In this document: positions 51,346 to 64,000 of the stretch, piece by piece
Layout of the letters: every line of letters starts with the position of its first letter
How positions within the stretch are numbered: the first letter of the stretch is position 1
Assembly (NCBI GenBank): GCA_003439945.1
Contig: QVRM01001287.1
Location: 1 to 64,000 of the forward strand
DNA from: Dermanyssus gallinae
Taxonomy: Eukaryota; Arthropoda; Arachnida; Mesostigmata; Dermanyssidae
DNA length: 64,000 bases
Direction of reading: 5' to 3'
The notes under the pieces: model-generated
Seen by the model: the letters and a program-made list of their open reading frames with translations, nothing else
Database searches by the model: none
Told to the model about the DNA's origin: nothing
Made by a program: the position numbers and the translations under genes

Positions 51346-51439
51346 ACAATCTAGTTAGGCTCGGCAGACTTCTTGTCCTCTCTTGTCATGATAATCTAAA
51401 GCATCTCTTCTTCTTCTATGAAGTCAACCCCACGGGCCA

Positions 51440-51720
51440 TCGTTCTCATGCTCTTCTCATTTTCACACTCGCTAGTAATTCCGTAAAGCTTTCTAGCCAC
51501 TGATCGTCGTTAATTAGTGGAATTAGCTGTTTAGGGAATTGTGGAAGGAGAATCCAAGATCGGAAGAGGGATTCCCAAAATTTGCTGATTTGCATTTCGG
51601 TTTCGTATTGGGCGCGCTTTTCTCTAAGCATGTCTGTATACTCGCACCTTAAAACAGCAAGGCGGGCTAGGTTGCTATCGCTTCATTCCTTGTACAGACA
51701 GAATAATGACTTCTTTGCTA
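51440..51720 (-). mobile_element. LINE fragment, linker between endonuclease and RT
   Basis: Minus-strand frame with LARLAVLRCEYTDMLREKRA, then QISKFWESLFRSW, then DDQWLESFTELLASV. The order basic helix, REKR, FW, and a W-x-x-F-x-x-LL stretch is what many LINE ORF2 proteins show between endonuclease and reverse transcriptase. It faces the plus-strand LINE that ends at 51345. Only this part is preserved. Confidence 0.5.
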
Positions 51721-51866
51721 ATGCATCATCATTCGTCGTCAAAGAAAGCTTCATGTTTTGACAACTTTCTTTGACAACGAGTATCTCTGTTGAGGTATAC
51801 CTGTCAAAAGTGAATAAAAGCAAAATTCTAAAGTGTTGTAAACATACATAGATAAACTACTTTGCA

Positions 51867-51869
<3 letters not shown>

Positions 51870-51911
<42 letters not shown>

Positions 51912-51975
51912 AGGCAAGCACTGCCGAGTGTGCAAATGTGTTGTAAATGATTAATAAATTATCTCAGTATTTTCT
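51870..51975 (+). repeat. (AT)n plus recurrent 3'-end repeat, copy 2
   Basis: (AT)n at 51870-51908 is followed by GGCAAGCACTGCCGAGTGTG and TTGTAAATGATTAATAAATT, matching 31421-31475 and 53353-53412. Confidence 0.75.
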
Positions 51976-53000
51976 ATATATGCACTTGCTTTGGTTTTCT
52001 TAGAGATTTTGTCTACTCGTTTAGTTTTTAATTGGTACCTGTTCGAATTGCATGTACACCCAAGCTGCAACACGTATATTTTTATGCTGTCGTAACGTGT
52101 GTCCACGCGTGCGTGAGCTATCTCTCACTTAAACCTAAACACGTTTCTTTAGACGCTTTCCTACGATACGTCGTAAGAACAATGTATTGTTCACGTGAAT
52201 GCTGTTATTGTTGTTGTTGCTGTTGTTGTTGTTGTGTTATTTGCTGTAATTTTTACGGTTATACAACATAAGTAGTCACTATAAGCATAGCTTCAAGACG
52301 ATTAATAGTCACGCTGACATATATTCATTTCATATAGCAGTAGCAACAACAACAACAGCAGCAGCAGCAACAACAACAACAACAACAGTGGCCCCAGTGA
52401 CCTACCATCATGTCCAGTGCGCTCTCGAACATGAACAATTCGAAGTTCAGCAGGACACAAGACGGGGCCTCTTGTGCGCGCTCTCCCTCTCTGTCTATAT
52501 GTGTGTGTGTATGTGGAACGAGAGTAACTAAGGACCTACACAGTACGATGCGGTCTCCCCCGCCGCCGCTGCTGCCGCCGTTGTCCTAGGCCCCCACTCC
52601 AATGGTCGTCGCTATGGAGACGCACCCGCCACAAAGCTTTTCCCCGCACATGCATTTTCCCCGTCGTACAGTTCCGGCGTTCGGTACTGTTCGCCGCCTA
52701 CCGCTTCCCGCCTGCCGTGCCCTTAAGGAGGGAGATACGTAAGAGGCAGTGTTACCGATCTCTAAGTTAGTGATCAGTGATCCTCCGCTGTCCGTAACAC
52801 AGCATCATCCTGGAGCTGGAGTGTTCCCAGCGGCGTCTACGTATTGTTGTTGGCCTGGCTGTATGTATGAGGCTCGAGCCGAATTTGTTCCAATCGGTAT
52901 TCGTCCATCAGAATGTGATGATCTGCTGGGATAAAAATATGCCGCCATTATTGGAGAGAAAAGGCGGTTTAGGTGGTGGTTGATTTGATTTGTGTTCAGT
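51976..53000. other. Unassigned with simple repeats
   Basis: (TTG)n-type tract at 52203-52235, (CAA)n/(CAG)n at 52340-52386, (GT)n at 52499-52508 and a GC-rich CCG tract at 52558-52580. No gene recognised. Confidence 0.5.
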
Positions 53001-53003
53001 GTA

Positions 53004-53006
<3 letters not shown>

Positions 53007-53038
<32 letters not shown>

Positions 53039-53317
53039 AGCGAGATGGATGACTGATTTCGTTCGAGTGGGCAGACGTGTTATAGTTTCTTTTTCTGCTG
53101 CCATTTCCTTGCATCTGGATTAAGGTGTCTTTTTGGGCTTCGTCATCGACCTCGTTCAAGCACGCGTTAATGACGTGCGTCTCTCAAAACCGGAAAAGCG
53201 AGCTGGCGCAAGCTCTTGTCCACTCTACACTCGAATGAAGGTACTCTACTTGTTAGGAATATATATATATATATATATTCATTAACGTTATTTGGTGTAG
53301 TTATATTTTCCTGTGCT

Positions 53318-53353
<36 letters not shown>

Positions 53354-53418
53354 TGAAGGCGAGCACTGCCGTGTGTGCATACGTATTGTAAATGATTAAA
53401 AAATAATATATTTTTTTC

Positions 53419-53490
<72 letters not shown>
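53007..53490. repeat. Cluster of (AT)n tracts with recurrent 3'-end repeat, copy 3
   Basis: (AT)n at 53007-53036, 53258-53279, 53320-53350 and 53424-53488. Between the last two lies GGCGAGCACTGCCGTGTGTG then ATTGTAAATGATTAAAAAAT (53356-53404), the third copy of the repeat at 31421 and 51914. Confidence 0.85.
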
Positions 53491-53700
53491 TTAAACATTA
53501 GAATGTGTATATATACATACATGTACCCCTTTAAACTTTAGATTGTGCATGCGTCTTACCTATACATTCTCAGAAATACACTAAGTAGTATTTATGCATA
53601 CAAACGTGTACAGGTTAAATTTTTGTAAAAGTTATATAAAGGCTACAACTGGTACAACTTGCAGAGGCATAAGCAATACCTTAATATGATTACAAGTTCT

Positions 53701-53771
53701 AATGTTAATATTGTTATTATTATTTTGTTAATAACAATATTAACATTATTTCTAATGTTAATATTGTTATT
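53701..53771. repeat. 18-bp motif in direct-inverted-direct arrangement
   Basis: AATGTTAATATTGTTATT occurs at 53701-53718, in reverse complement at 53730-53747, and again in direct orientation at 53754-53771, all perfect. The middle copy can pair with either neighbour, giving two mutually exclusive hairpins. Confidence 0.95.
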
Positions 53772-54098
53772 CAAAAGCGGCGCCTTCGACACACGGGTGC
53801 AAGGCATGTTGCCTGACTATATTTCTGTCGTTTCTGCAGACAATTAGCGTTACAAAAACGGTATAAAATATTAAATGATTGTCGTAAAAAACAATCAGAT
53901 AACCTGCAGTATTTAAGTAGTGGCGAGCTGAAAGCGTTTCAGTCTCTTGTGTGCCAGTTAGCACTTGTTTTAACAGGTCTACCGATTTTTATATAAGTAG
54001 AATGATGTTAAATGAAAGCACTCGACGAACGCGATGTAAACAGCGCTTGTAATAGTTGCCACAACAAAGATAACGGCTGTGGGCGTAGTTTAAACAAC

Positions 54099-54185
<87 letters not shown>
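54099..54185. repeat. (AAT)n microsatellite
   Basis: An uninterrupted AAT/TAA triplet tract of about 85 bp directly joined to the retroelement fragment beginning at 54186. In the plus frame it encodes a run of Asn fused to that fragment, which is an artefact of the junction. Confidence 0.95.
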
Positions 54186-54186
<1 letters not shown>

Positions 54187-54887
54187 TTTCCCGGAGAGAC
54201 CGCGCCGTATTCTTAGCGGCACAAGATAACTTCAGTGGGGGTTGGCTTAAGGCCTTACCCTCGCCTCAGCTCGGCATCATGCTGGATCCCAACTCTTTCC
54301 GCATGATGTCAGCACTTAGAATCGGCGCTAGCGTCTGCGAGCCGTTTCAGTGCAAACTGTGCGGGGGGATGGTGAATTCCAGTGGCCTACACCCACTGAG
54401 TTGCCCGAAGAACGCCGGTAGATCGTCCAGACATGCTGAACTAAACGGTGTGATCATAAGGTCCCTTAGGAAAGCCGGTATACCATCTACACTTGAACTG
54501 AGAGGTTTAGTGTCCGCTGGCGAAGAAAGACCTGATGGGGTGACCATTGCATTATGGTCACATGGAAAGTCCCTAGCTTGGCATGCAACGATTTCGTGCA
54601 CAACCGCGACTTCCTATTTACACCACAGCTCTGTTGAGCCGGGGTGGGTAGCAAAGCACGCGGACGCCAGAAAACGATTTAAATATGCTGGACTGGAAAC
54701 AAGATATATTTTTGTGCCTATTGCCATGGAGACACTAGGACCAATCAGCAAGGGAACCGAAGCATTTCTTAAAGATTTGAGTAAGCGAATTCAGGAGGTC
54801 ACGAACGACCGAAGAGAGGGTCACGAACGACCGAAGAGAGGGTCAATTCTTGAGGCAAGCGTTGTCCTTGGCCGTTTGCAGAGGTAA
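54186..54887 (+). mobile_element. Retroelement C-terminal fragment: CCHC knuckle and possible PD-(D/E)XK-like nuclease
   Basis: About 233 codons with no stop, read from the (AAT)n junction to a TAA at 54885. In order: LDPNSFRMMSALRIGASVC; a CCHC knuckle CKLCGG...GLHPLSC (54351-54404, C-x2-C-x9-H-x4-C); AGRSSRHAELNGVIIRSLRK; LELRGLVSAGEERPDGVTIA (Glu, Arg-Pro-Asp-Gly at 54525-54539); KSLAWHATIS (54565-54594); YIFVPIAMETLGPISKGTEA; and KRIQEVTNDRREG. I recall this domain as the C-terminus of reverse transcriptases in many invertebrate genomes, where W-D-x-T is usual; here Asp is His. The layout resembles the knuckle plus restriction-like endonuclease of R2-type LINEs, an analogy rather than proof. 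A 17-bp sequence (GTCACGAACGACCGAAG) is tandemly duplicated near the end (54800-54840). The RT part is absent, but a related RT lies at 56700-57640. Confidence 0.75.
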
Positions 54888-54984
54888 CGCGGCATCTATT
54901 TTAGGCGCCATGGAGTGAACTAATCATTTAACAAAACATTGCAATAATACGTTCTGACCTCACAACTGCAACATTGTTTAACAT

Positions 54985-55022
54985 ATAATAATAATAATAA
55001 TAATAAAAATAAAAATAATAAA

Positions 55023-55091
<69 letters not shown>
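54985..55091. repeat. (AAT)n microsatellite
   Basis: A 107-bp AAT tract with two AAAAAT interruptions near its left end. It follows the fragment at 54186-54887 by about 100 bases. Confidence 0.95.
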
Positions 55092-55179
55092 TCATTTCAT
55101 TCATTCATGATTTATTCACCATAGAATTGGTAGTTACAGTCACAATACAACAGTGTGGTCTGACATTATATAATCAACT

Positions 55180-56415
55180 TAGGCTGTTAGGGAGGTTCCA
55201 ACAATTTCCTTACATACAAGCATGTGGTACCGCCGAAGATCGGACTGTACACAAAAACCACATACGCATTCTTCAATGGTAAAACAATTTGGTTTCATGC
55301 ACATAAAATGGTGGTATCCGTGCCATGTCGTTCGGCACACAATTGTGCGATTCCGTTGGCGGCTTCCTTTCCATTCATCAGAACAAAATGCTGGGCCATC
55401 AGTGTAGTTTTCAATGGCATACTGTATGTTTCTTGATTATCTGAATGTTCGGTAGAAGTCCAATGCTTCTGTGTTGAACGGGACCTTGTTGAGAACCAAG
55501 TCTTCCGTGAGTGTTCTTTCTCCGCACAGTTCTAAGGCTAGTGTGGCAGATGCGTTTTCAGGCAATCCTAATATGCGTTTGACAAAGCAAGACTTCACTC
55601 TATCTTAGGACTTTTAAATCACTCATTGTCAAATGCGGTGCTATGGCGGGTAGACAATATATTATGGTTGGGAGAAGTTTTATTTTGAAACAGTTCATTG
55701 CTGTTTTTAGGTCTACGTCGCGTCGATCTCTTAGTAAGGTGATTGTGGCCGCCGCTTTTGCCCGTACTCCGTCAACATGTGTACTAAATGAGAGCCTTGG
55801 GGTTAGGATAACCTCTAGGTAAGTGAAGCTGTTGACCACCTCAAGCACTCTCTCGTTAATTTTCAAGCGATGGTCTCTAGCAGCATATGATCCTCCTCTG
55901 CTGAAACGCATTACCTTTGTTTTATCTGTGTTGATCGCGAGTTTGTTCTGTTCACACCATTGTGTAGTCTCGTTGAGATAAAACTAAAGATGATTTCGGG
56001 ATTTTGCTAGGATAGCCAAGTCATCTGCATAGAAAGCGTGTGGGGCTTTGAGACCACGGAGCAGATTCGAGAGTCCAGTCACGTACAGAATGAAAAGGAA
56101 AGGGCTAGCTGAGTCTTCTTGGGTCACTCCGATTGTTTGTGTTACGAGTTCTTGTACGTAGTAATCGCCGTTTTTAATCGTTATGACGTTATATGCTAGA
56201 ATGTTATGTAAAATGTTAAAAGTTGCTCCCTTTACGTCAAAACTTGATCGTAGAGTGTTCAGCAGACAGTCCCTCGGAAGACAATCGAATGCAGTTTTAA
56301 AATCAATAAAAGCAGCGTATGTCATTACGTTCACTGAGCGGCGATATGATACATGTTTCACTACAAATGAGACCGCATCTGACGTAGACCGTCCCCGTAG
56401 AAAGCTATATTGCTC
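55180..56415 (-). mobile_element. LINE reverse transcriptase, family B, decayed
   Basis: Minus strand, from RT to C-terminus: TYAAFIDFKTAFDCLPRD (motif A, about 56285-56335), TIGVTQEDSASPFLFILYV (motif B, 56090-56140), HAFYADDLAILAKS (catalytic YADD, about 56000-56040), and a stop at 55984. It continues with NKLAINTDKTKVMRFSRGG (about 55900-55955), VNSFTYLEVILTPRLSF and TAMNCFKIKLLPTIIY. After another stop: KSCFVKRILGLP, and NRTIVCRTTWHGYHHFMC with a Cys/His cluster CVCGFCVQSD...YH (55222-55330). It has the same architecture as 50290-51345 but a different sequence subfamily. It lacks the endonuclease and has at least two stops, so it is inactive. Confidence 0.85.
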
Positions 56416-56416
56416 A

Positions 56417-56645
56417 ATAATAATAATAATAATAATAATTAATTAATTACCGAGCAAGATGGCTTAGTGGCAAAGCCTTTGCCTTGCATTCGGGAGGACT
56501 GGGTTCGAGACCCAGACCGGCCACTCTTAAATTGGTTTGCATGGTTTCCATTTTAGACAAGGTAAATGCCGGAGTGGATTAAAATTAGCCATGACATGAA
56601 AAAACCGTACACGGGCAATTGCCTTACAAAAAATCTTAAAAGAAA

Positions 56646-56696
<51 letters not shown>
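56417..56696 (+). repeat. tRNA-like SINE (family B) between (AAT)n tracts
   Basis: After an (AAT)n at 56417-56439, positions 56451-56523 look like a tRNA: A-box-like TGGCTTAGTGGCAAAGCC, B box GGTTCGAGACC inside the TPsiC-like arm CTGGGTTCGAGACCCAG, and an end in GGCCA. The acceptor arms pair poorly and about 120 bases of unrelated body follow. The element then ends in AAAAGAAAAATAATAAT and an (AAT)n tail at 56645-56696. That makes it a SINE rather than a tRNA gene, and the head is different from family A. Confidence 0.75.
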
Positions 56697-56698
<2 letters not shown>

Positions 56699-56699
56699 A

Positions 56700-57640
56700 A
56701 TATCAAATTGTCGTAACGTGCAGAACGGTGCTGAACTAAGTTTGCATGAAGCTCCCCCTGTTGCAAACGCTAAAGGGCCTGCGAAAGTTGCGGTTAAACT
56801 GGATTTTTGCAGTGCGTTTAATATCGCACGCGGAGACGTATATCCTAGACGAGGTAAAAACGTTCCTGAACTCTTAGCAATGTTCTGGCAGAGCCACGGA
56901 GATACTTTCTTACCTGTGCCCTTGCGGGAGCACAGCAATAAGCCCTGAAACAAGAGTTACACAAGGTGATTCGCTTGGCTCGACGCTTTTCAGCCCCGCA
57001 AGATCCGAACCGGTCACAAAATTAGAGAGTTCCATTAATATTTGTTACCTCGATGGTATCACACTGAGTAGGCCGGCAACGCTTAACGCAGCGAAATGCA
57101 AGATGATCGTCGTTAGGTGTACCATCCCTCAAGATCACGAACAGAAAATACATGTTGTAAAGGAAGAAGTGCTTTCAGGAGCCCCAAAAGCCCCCAACCC
57201 AGATAATTTTGAAATTCTATGCGCTCGTGTGGGCTCGAAGAACGTTGTTCAGCAAACACTCTCAGCTAAAAGAGAAGAACTCTAGAAACGGTCCGTCACC
57301 GTTTGACAGCCATGAATCCACAGGCCGCCTCTTGTATCTAGAGATAATGTCTCGGCTCTCCAAGATTTGGCTACGTTCGACGAGTATTGCTAACTATGAA
57401 ACACCAATGATAAACGTAAGCTCTACGACAAAACCAGTGGAGTATATGTATAGTCGGAGAAGTCAGACTAAACGTCAGACTAAAAGAACATTTATAGACA
57501 AAAGCGTACCTTTCTGCCGCTTCGGGTGGTCTTGGAATTTAGAGCGCTGTCAATTTGGCTACAGTTTGTCACGCGGCGTCATTAGACCAGTCGACCCTGA
57601 AAACGGGGGAAGGAGGGACACCTCGGACAACACATTCTGA
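56700..57640 (+). mobile_element. Decayed reverse transcriptase related to the 54186 fragment
   Basis: The plus strand encodes RT pieces in changing frames: VKLDFCSAFNIARGD (motif A, 56791-56835), LAMFWQSHGD, VTQGDSLGSTLFS (motif B, 56955-56993), CYLDGITLSRPATL (motif C, with YLDG where YLDD is usual, 57045-57090), LNAAKCKMIVV, and AASGGLGI then a stop and SAVNLATVCHAASLD (57514-57595). In the invertebrate family I recall, this RT is fused to the CCHC/PD-(D/E)XK-like C-terminus found at 54186-54887. Here the C-terminus is absent. There are several stops and frameshifts, so it is dead. Confidence 0.7.
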
Positions 57641-58198
57641 ACCGATACATATAAAATATACCAACGTATATATATATATATATATATGCAAAACAAGGAG
57701 CAGGGTGTATTTTTTTGAGCCACCCATGATCGATGTGGATTCTCGCGGTCAGTAGACAGACCACCTTAGCTAGAAATAAAGCGCGCGCTCGGCTTTTCTT
57801 CCCTCAGTTCGACGCGGACTTGGTAAACTCGGGAGTCGTCTTCCAGTTGTTCCTTCTTCATCCGTCGCTTCAGACGGCTCCTCGAGTTTACAAGAGCAAC
57901 AAGTTTCGATCTCAACCGAGGCGTGCGTGTATCATCATTCCTCGACAAACATCCTCGTGGATTCAACACCACTCCACCACATGCTATTCTTTCGATTCCT
58001 ATTCATTCTATATACGTATAAGAGCCGGAAGTAGCTATGGCTGCCAACGATGACAGCCACGACAACAATTTCAGTGGATGTGACAGAGGCCATCCGAACT
58101 TGATATTGTCGGGCGACGGTCTCATATTATGATACCCTAGACCCCCTTGGTGACAGCAAGCTAAACATGGCCATATAGATGGTTGGGATGGCTAAGTA
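57641..58198. other. Unassigned interval
   Basis: (AT)n at 57668-57687; otherwise a stretch of moderate GC (57770-58060) with a 106-codon frame that matches nothing. No gene called. Confidence 0.4.
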
Positions 58199-58230
<32 letters not shown>

Positions 58231-58283
58231 ACAACTGCAACAACAACAGCAACAACAACAACAACAGCAACAACAACAACAGT

Positions 58284-58314
<31 letters not shown>

Positions 58315-58316
58315 GC

Positions 58317-58385
<69 letters not shown>

Positions 58386-58400
58386 AACAACAACAACAAT
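58199..58400. repeat. Long (CAA)n microsatellite
   Basis: A 200-bp CAA/CAG tract. The right half (58320-58384) is almost pure CAA and the left half has scattered CAG and GTAACA interruptions. Frames made of Gln, Asn, Thr or Leu, Val and Cys runs here are not genes. Confidence 0.97.
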
Positions 58401-61435
<3,035 letters not shown>

Positions 61436-62643
61436 TACTGCCACCACCACCACCACCACCACCACATGTCTCTACAGAGCGGAACGGAACAACAACTGCA
61501 ATCACAACAAATTGCCACGCCATCATCGTCATCAAGAACAACAACAACAACAAGGATAACGGCAGCAACAACAACAACAACAACAGCAATAACATTATCG
61601 TCATCGACAGCAGCAGCAGCAGTAACAACAACATCATCAATAACAACAACATCGGCAACAACAACGACGACGACAACAATAATACCAAATAGAAACAGGT
61701 TGCTGATACTGATACGCCTACAACAATTGCAAGTTGTAAGCTGCTTCTGCAACTGTTTGTTGTTGTTGTTGTTGTTGTTGTTGTTGCTGCCGCCGCCGAA
61801 CCTGTCGCTGATTCGGGAGCGGCTACAACTGTTGCTACGGCATCGTGGCGTACGAGAGACGGGGGCGCTTTGTGTGTGAATCGAGGTGACAACGATTCGA
61901 TTCAAGGGCCGACTCCGGGGCCCAGCGACGAAGACGGCGTGAGCTGTTGCTGAGATGTTGCTCCCTGTGTTCTGTCGCGAGCTCGGTGGCATTTGAACTC
62001 TTGCGGCGAAAGGGGGCGCGGGGTTGATCGCGGATCGCGGTAGCCGCCGTGCGGGGGTAATGCCGCGTGCTCCGGCATTGCGACATGCAGCATGCCGACG
62101 AGCAAGGGCGGCTTGCAACTCTACCACCTCTATGCTACTATGCTTGCTCACTACGAGTTGCAACGAGTTCTCCTAGACTACTACTATCATCATCATCTTC
62201 GTCGTCACCTTTATGGGAGAAAAATCGGTGAAAAGCACGCCTTTTAATCATAAGAACTGCACACAACAATCACAAAAGCAAACGCAATGACGATAACAAC
62301 GCCAGCAACTAGAAACGCCTTTATCTGTTCGCTGCTGCCATTGCCGCTTTTTAGAGAGAGAAAGCGATTTAGGAAGATCTAATCTACCGACAGTAATGTC
62401 AGAGACCAGATTGGGAGAGGTGATTTGAAGGCGATCGAGCCAGTGAGTCCCCTCCAGCTATCTTCACTTATCTATCTATTGAGCCAAATAGCCAGCCAGC
62501 TAGAAAGGGGAAGGGGGCGCAGGCGCAACGGGATGACATCAAATGTGGGGTTCGGTGGGGTGGCTACGGTGTAGTTGAATCCGTGGACATCGGCGTTAGC
62601 GTCGGCGTAAGAGGTGTCGATGAACGGAGCGTTGTCATTAAAG

Positions 62644-62690
<47 letters not shown>

Positions 62691-62744
62691 GCTGTTGTTG
62701 TTGCTGCTGTTGTTGTTGTTGTTGTTGTTGTTGTTGCTGTTGTT

Positions 62745-62775
<31 letters not shown>

Positions 62776-63430
62776 TTGTTGCTGCTGTTGCCGCTGCGAG
62801 TATTGCTACTATTGTTGCTGTAGGTGTTGTTATTGCTGCTACCACAGGCGTTGTTATTGTTGATGCCACGGGCGTTGTTATTGTTGCTGCCACTACGGGT
62901 GTTGTTATTGTTGCTGTCAAGGTTGTTGTTATTGTTGCTGTCACAGGTGTTATTATTGTTGCTGCGGTGCTGTTGTTGTTGTTGGTGCTGCCGCGGGTGT
63001 TGTTATTGTTGCTGCGGTGTTGTTGTTATTGTTGTTGCCGCGGGTGTGGTTGTTGCTGCGGCTATTGTTGCTGCACCTGTTGTTGTTATCGTCGTCCTGC
63101 TAGCAGCGGTAGTCGCGGTTGTGGCTACGGCGCTCGGAGCAACGACGACAGAAGCAGCAGCAGCAGCGGCGGCAGCGGCGACACGCTGGCTAGCTGCAGC
63201 AAGCGCATAGACGAGCGTCATGTAACTTTAGCAGGCATTTTTCCTTCATCGTTCTTTGTTTCGCTTTGCCGGCTAACGGCACACACGCTATGCGACTACA
63301 CTAGCACCAACAGATGGCGAGGACGACTTTATCCGACGAAGACAACAACAACAACGACAACGACAACGACAACAACAACAACAACGACAACAACAGCAAC
63401 CATCATCCTCATCATCACCACCACCATCTT
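61436..63430. repeat. Compound trinucleotide repeat region
   Basis: (CAC)n at 61440-61464; (AAC)n with CAT and CAG interruptions at 61529-61690; (TTG)n at 61756-61785; and a 425-bp (TTG/GCT)n block at 62638-63065 with short ordered units (GGTGTTGTTATTGTTGCTG-like) between 62822 and 63050. (AAC/GAC)n follows at 63340-63400. Open frames up to 300 codons across this region are translations of the repeats. The non-repeat island 61790-62160 is GC-rich with no recognisable gene. Confidence 0.85.
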
Positions 63431-63745
63431 TATCATCAACGGTGGCAGCAATACCCAGCCCCACTCTATTCTCACTACACTCCCAACATTTTAGCCACGT
63501 TAGTTAATTTAATAATGGTAATCTTTTTTTGTTAAGTTACGTAGGGTAGCTTTCTCGTGAAGCTAGTTAACGGCGATTGGTAGGTAAGTAGTCGTTGCAG
63601 AAGCCACAAAGTTGAAAAGTCAGGCCGTTAAGTTCACGCGTGAGCAACAATAGCTTGTGCGAGATGTCTTACGTTAGGAACGGCCAGTCGTCATCATTCT
63701 CGAGGATCCGGACCCAGGCGTTACTAATCGATCCCCCTACATCGA

Positions 63746-63792
<47 letters not shown>

Positions 63793-64000
63793 GTTGCCTC
63801 TGCAGCAAGCAAGCAACACAACTTTGTTTGGTCATGAGAAGTTGGGCAGGGTTCAGTCCTCCTTTTTCTTCACTTTTGGATTTGCGACGTCGACGCCCTC
63901 GTCATACTGGGGGGGGGGGGGGGGGGGGCGGAGGAGCAGAAAACGCAGGAGGTGGTGGCTCCCCCGACCACGTTGGTTGACTCGACTAGCTTGATCGCCT
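63431..64000. other. Unassigned right end
   Basis: (AT)n at 63749-63791 and a G homopolymer of about 19 bases at 63909-63929. No gene is seen before the window ends. Confidence 0.5.

Noticed and set aside
56451..56523. Genuine tRNA gene
   Set aside because: The internal promoter boxes and T arm are good, but acceptor pairing is poor and the sequence continues into a non-tRNA body with an AAT tail, so it is treated as a SINE head.
62583..63494. A 303-codon plus-strand open frame
   Set aside because: It is a translation of (TTG/GCT)n and (AAC)n repeats into Val, Ala, Leu, Cys and Thr runs, with similar open frames on the other frames and strand.

Overview
This window is eukaryotic nuclear DNA, most likely from an arthropod. 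A mite or tick (chelicerate) is my best guess, based on the style of the protein families and of the LINE/SINE debris; this is an inference and no taxonomic marker gene is present. The DNA is gene-poor and repeat-rich. There are dozens of long (AT)n, (AAC/TTG)n and (AAT)n microsatellites, non-LTR retrotransposon remnants of several families on both strands, a tRNA-derived SINE family, a decayed mariner, and several inverted repeats. There are no operons, ribosome binding sites or CRISPR arrays, as expected.

Three host genes are well supported. (1) A four-exon CYTH-domain protein on the minus strand (15400-20108), with all splice junctions readable and a long acidic Ala/Glu/Lys/Asp-rich tail. 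(2) A GCN5/PCAF-type histone acetyltransferase (KAT2) on the minus strand (24770-27648 visible). It has two readable exons, with the PCAF N-terminal domain, GNAT domain and bromodomain; its first exon was not found. (3) A SLC35B1-like ER nucleotide/nucleotide-sugar transporter on the plus strand (36564-37554), intronless and interrupted by a one-base frameshift in a short G run near 36778. An unrecognised GC-rich 205-codon frame at 10131-10748 may be a fourth gene or gene remnant.

Layout: 1-9900 is a graveyard of LINEs (R1-like at 1080-2895 minus; CR1/Jockey-like at 4440-5860 plus; a further fragment at 8080-8335 minus). 9900-10750 is the unknown GC-rich frame. 11656-12682 is a three-copy tandem array with a period of about 360 bp, spaced by (AT)n. 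15400-20560 is the CYTH gene and its GC-rich 5' flank. 21380-24240 is repeat debris. 24250-27650 is KAT2. 28040-34350 is mariner, LINE and SINE debris. 34400-38350 is the SLC35B1 locus. 38585-38866 is a MITE-like element. 41650-42760 is an R1-like LINE abutting a 151-bp inverted repeat. 44300-46370 is microsatellite and minisatellite. 47380-49130 is a cluster of hairpins. 50290-57640 is a dense nest of retroelement pieces in both orientations, including two fragments of an unusual reverse transcriptase family whose C-terminus carries a CCHC knuckle and a possible PD-(D/E)XK-like nuclease. 58000-64000 is almost pure microsatellite with no convincing gene.

The host genes do not form a pathway together: one is chromatin acetylation, one is an ER membrane transporter, and one is a polyphosphate/nucleotide-binding CYTH fold protein. 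Many apparent long open frames here are translations of trinucleotide repeats and were left out.
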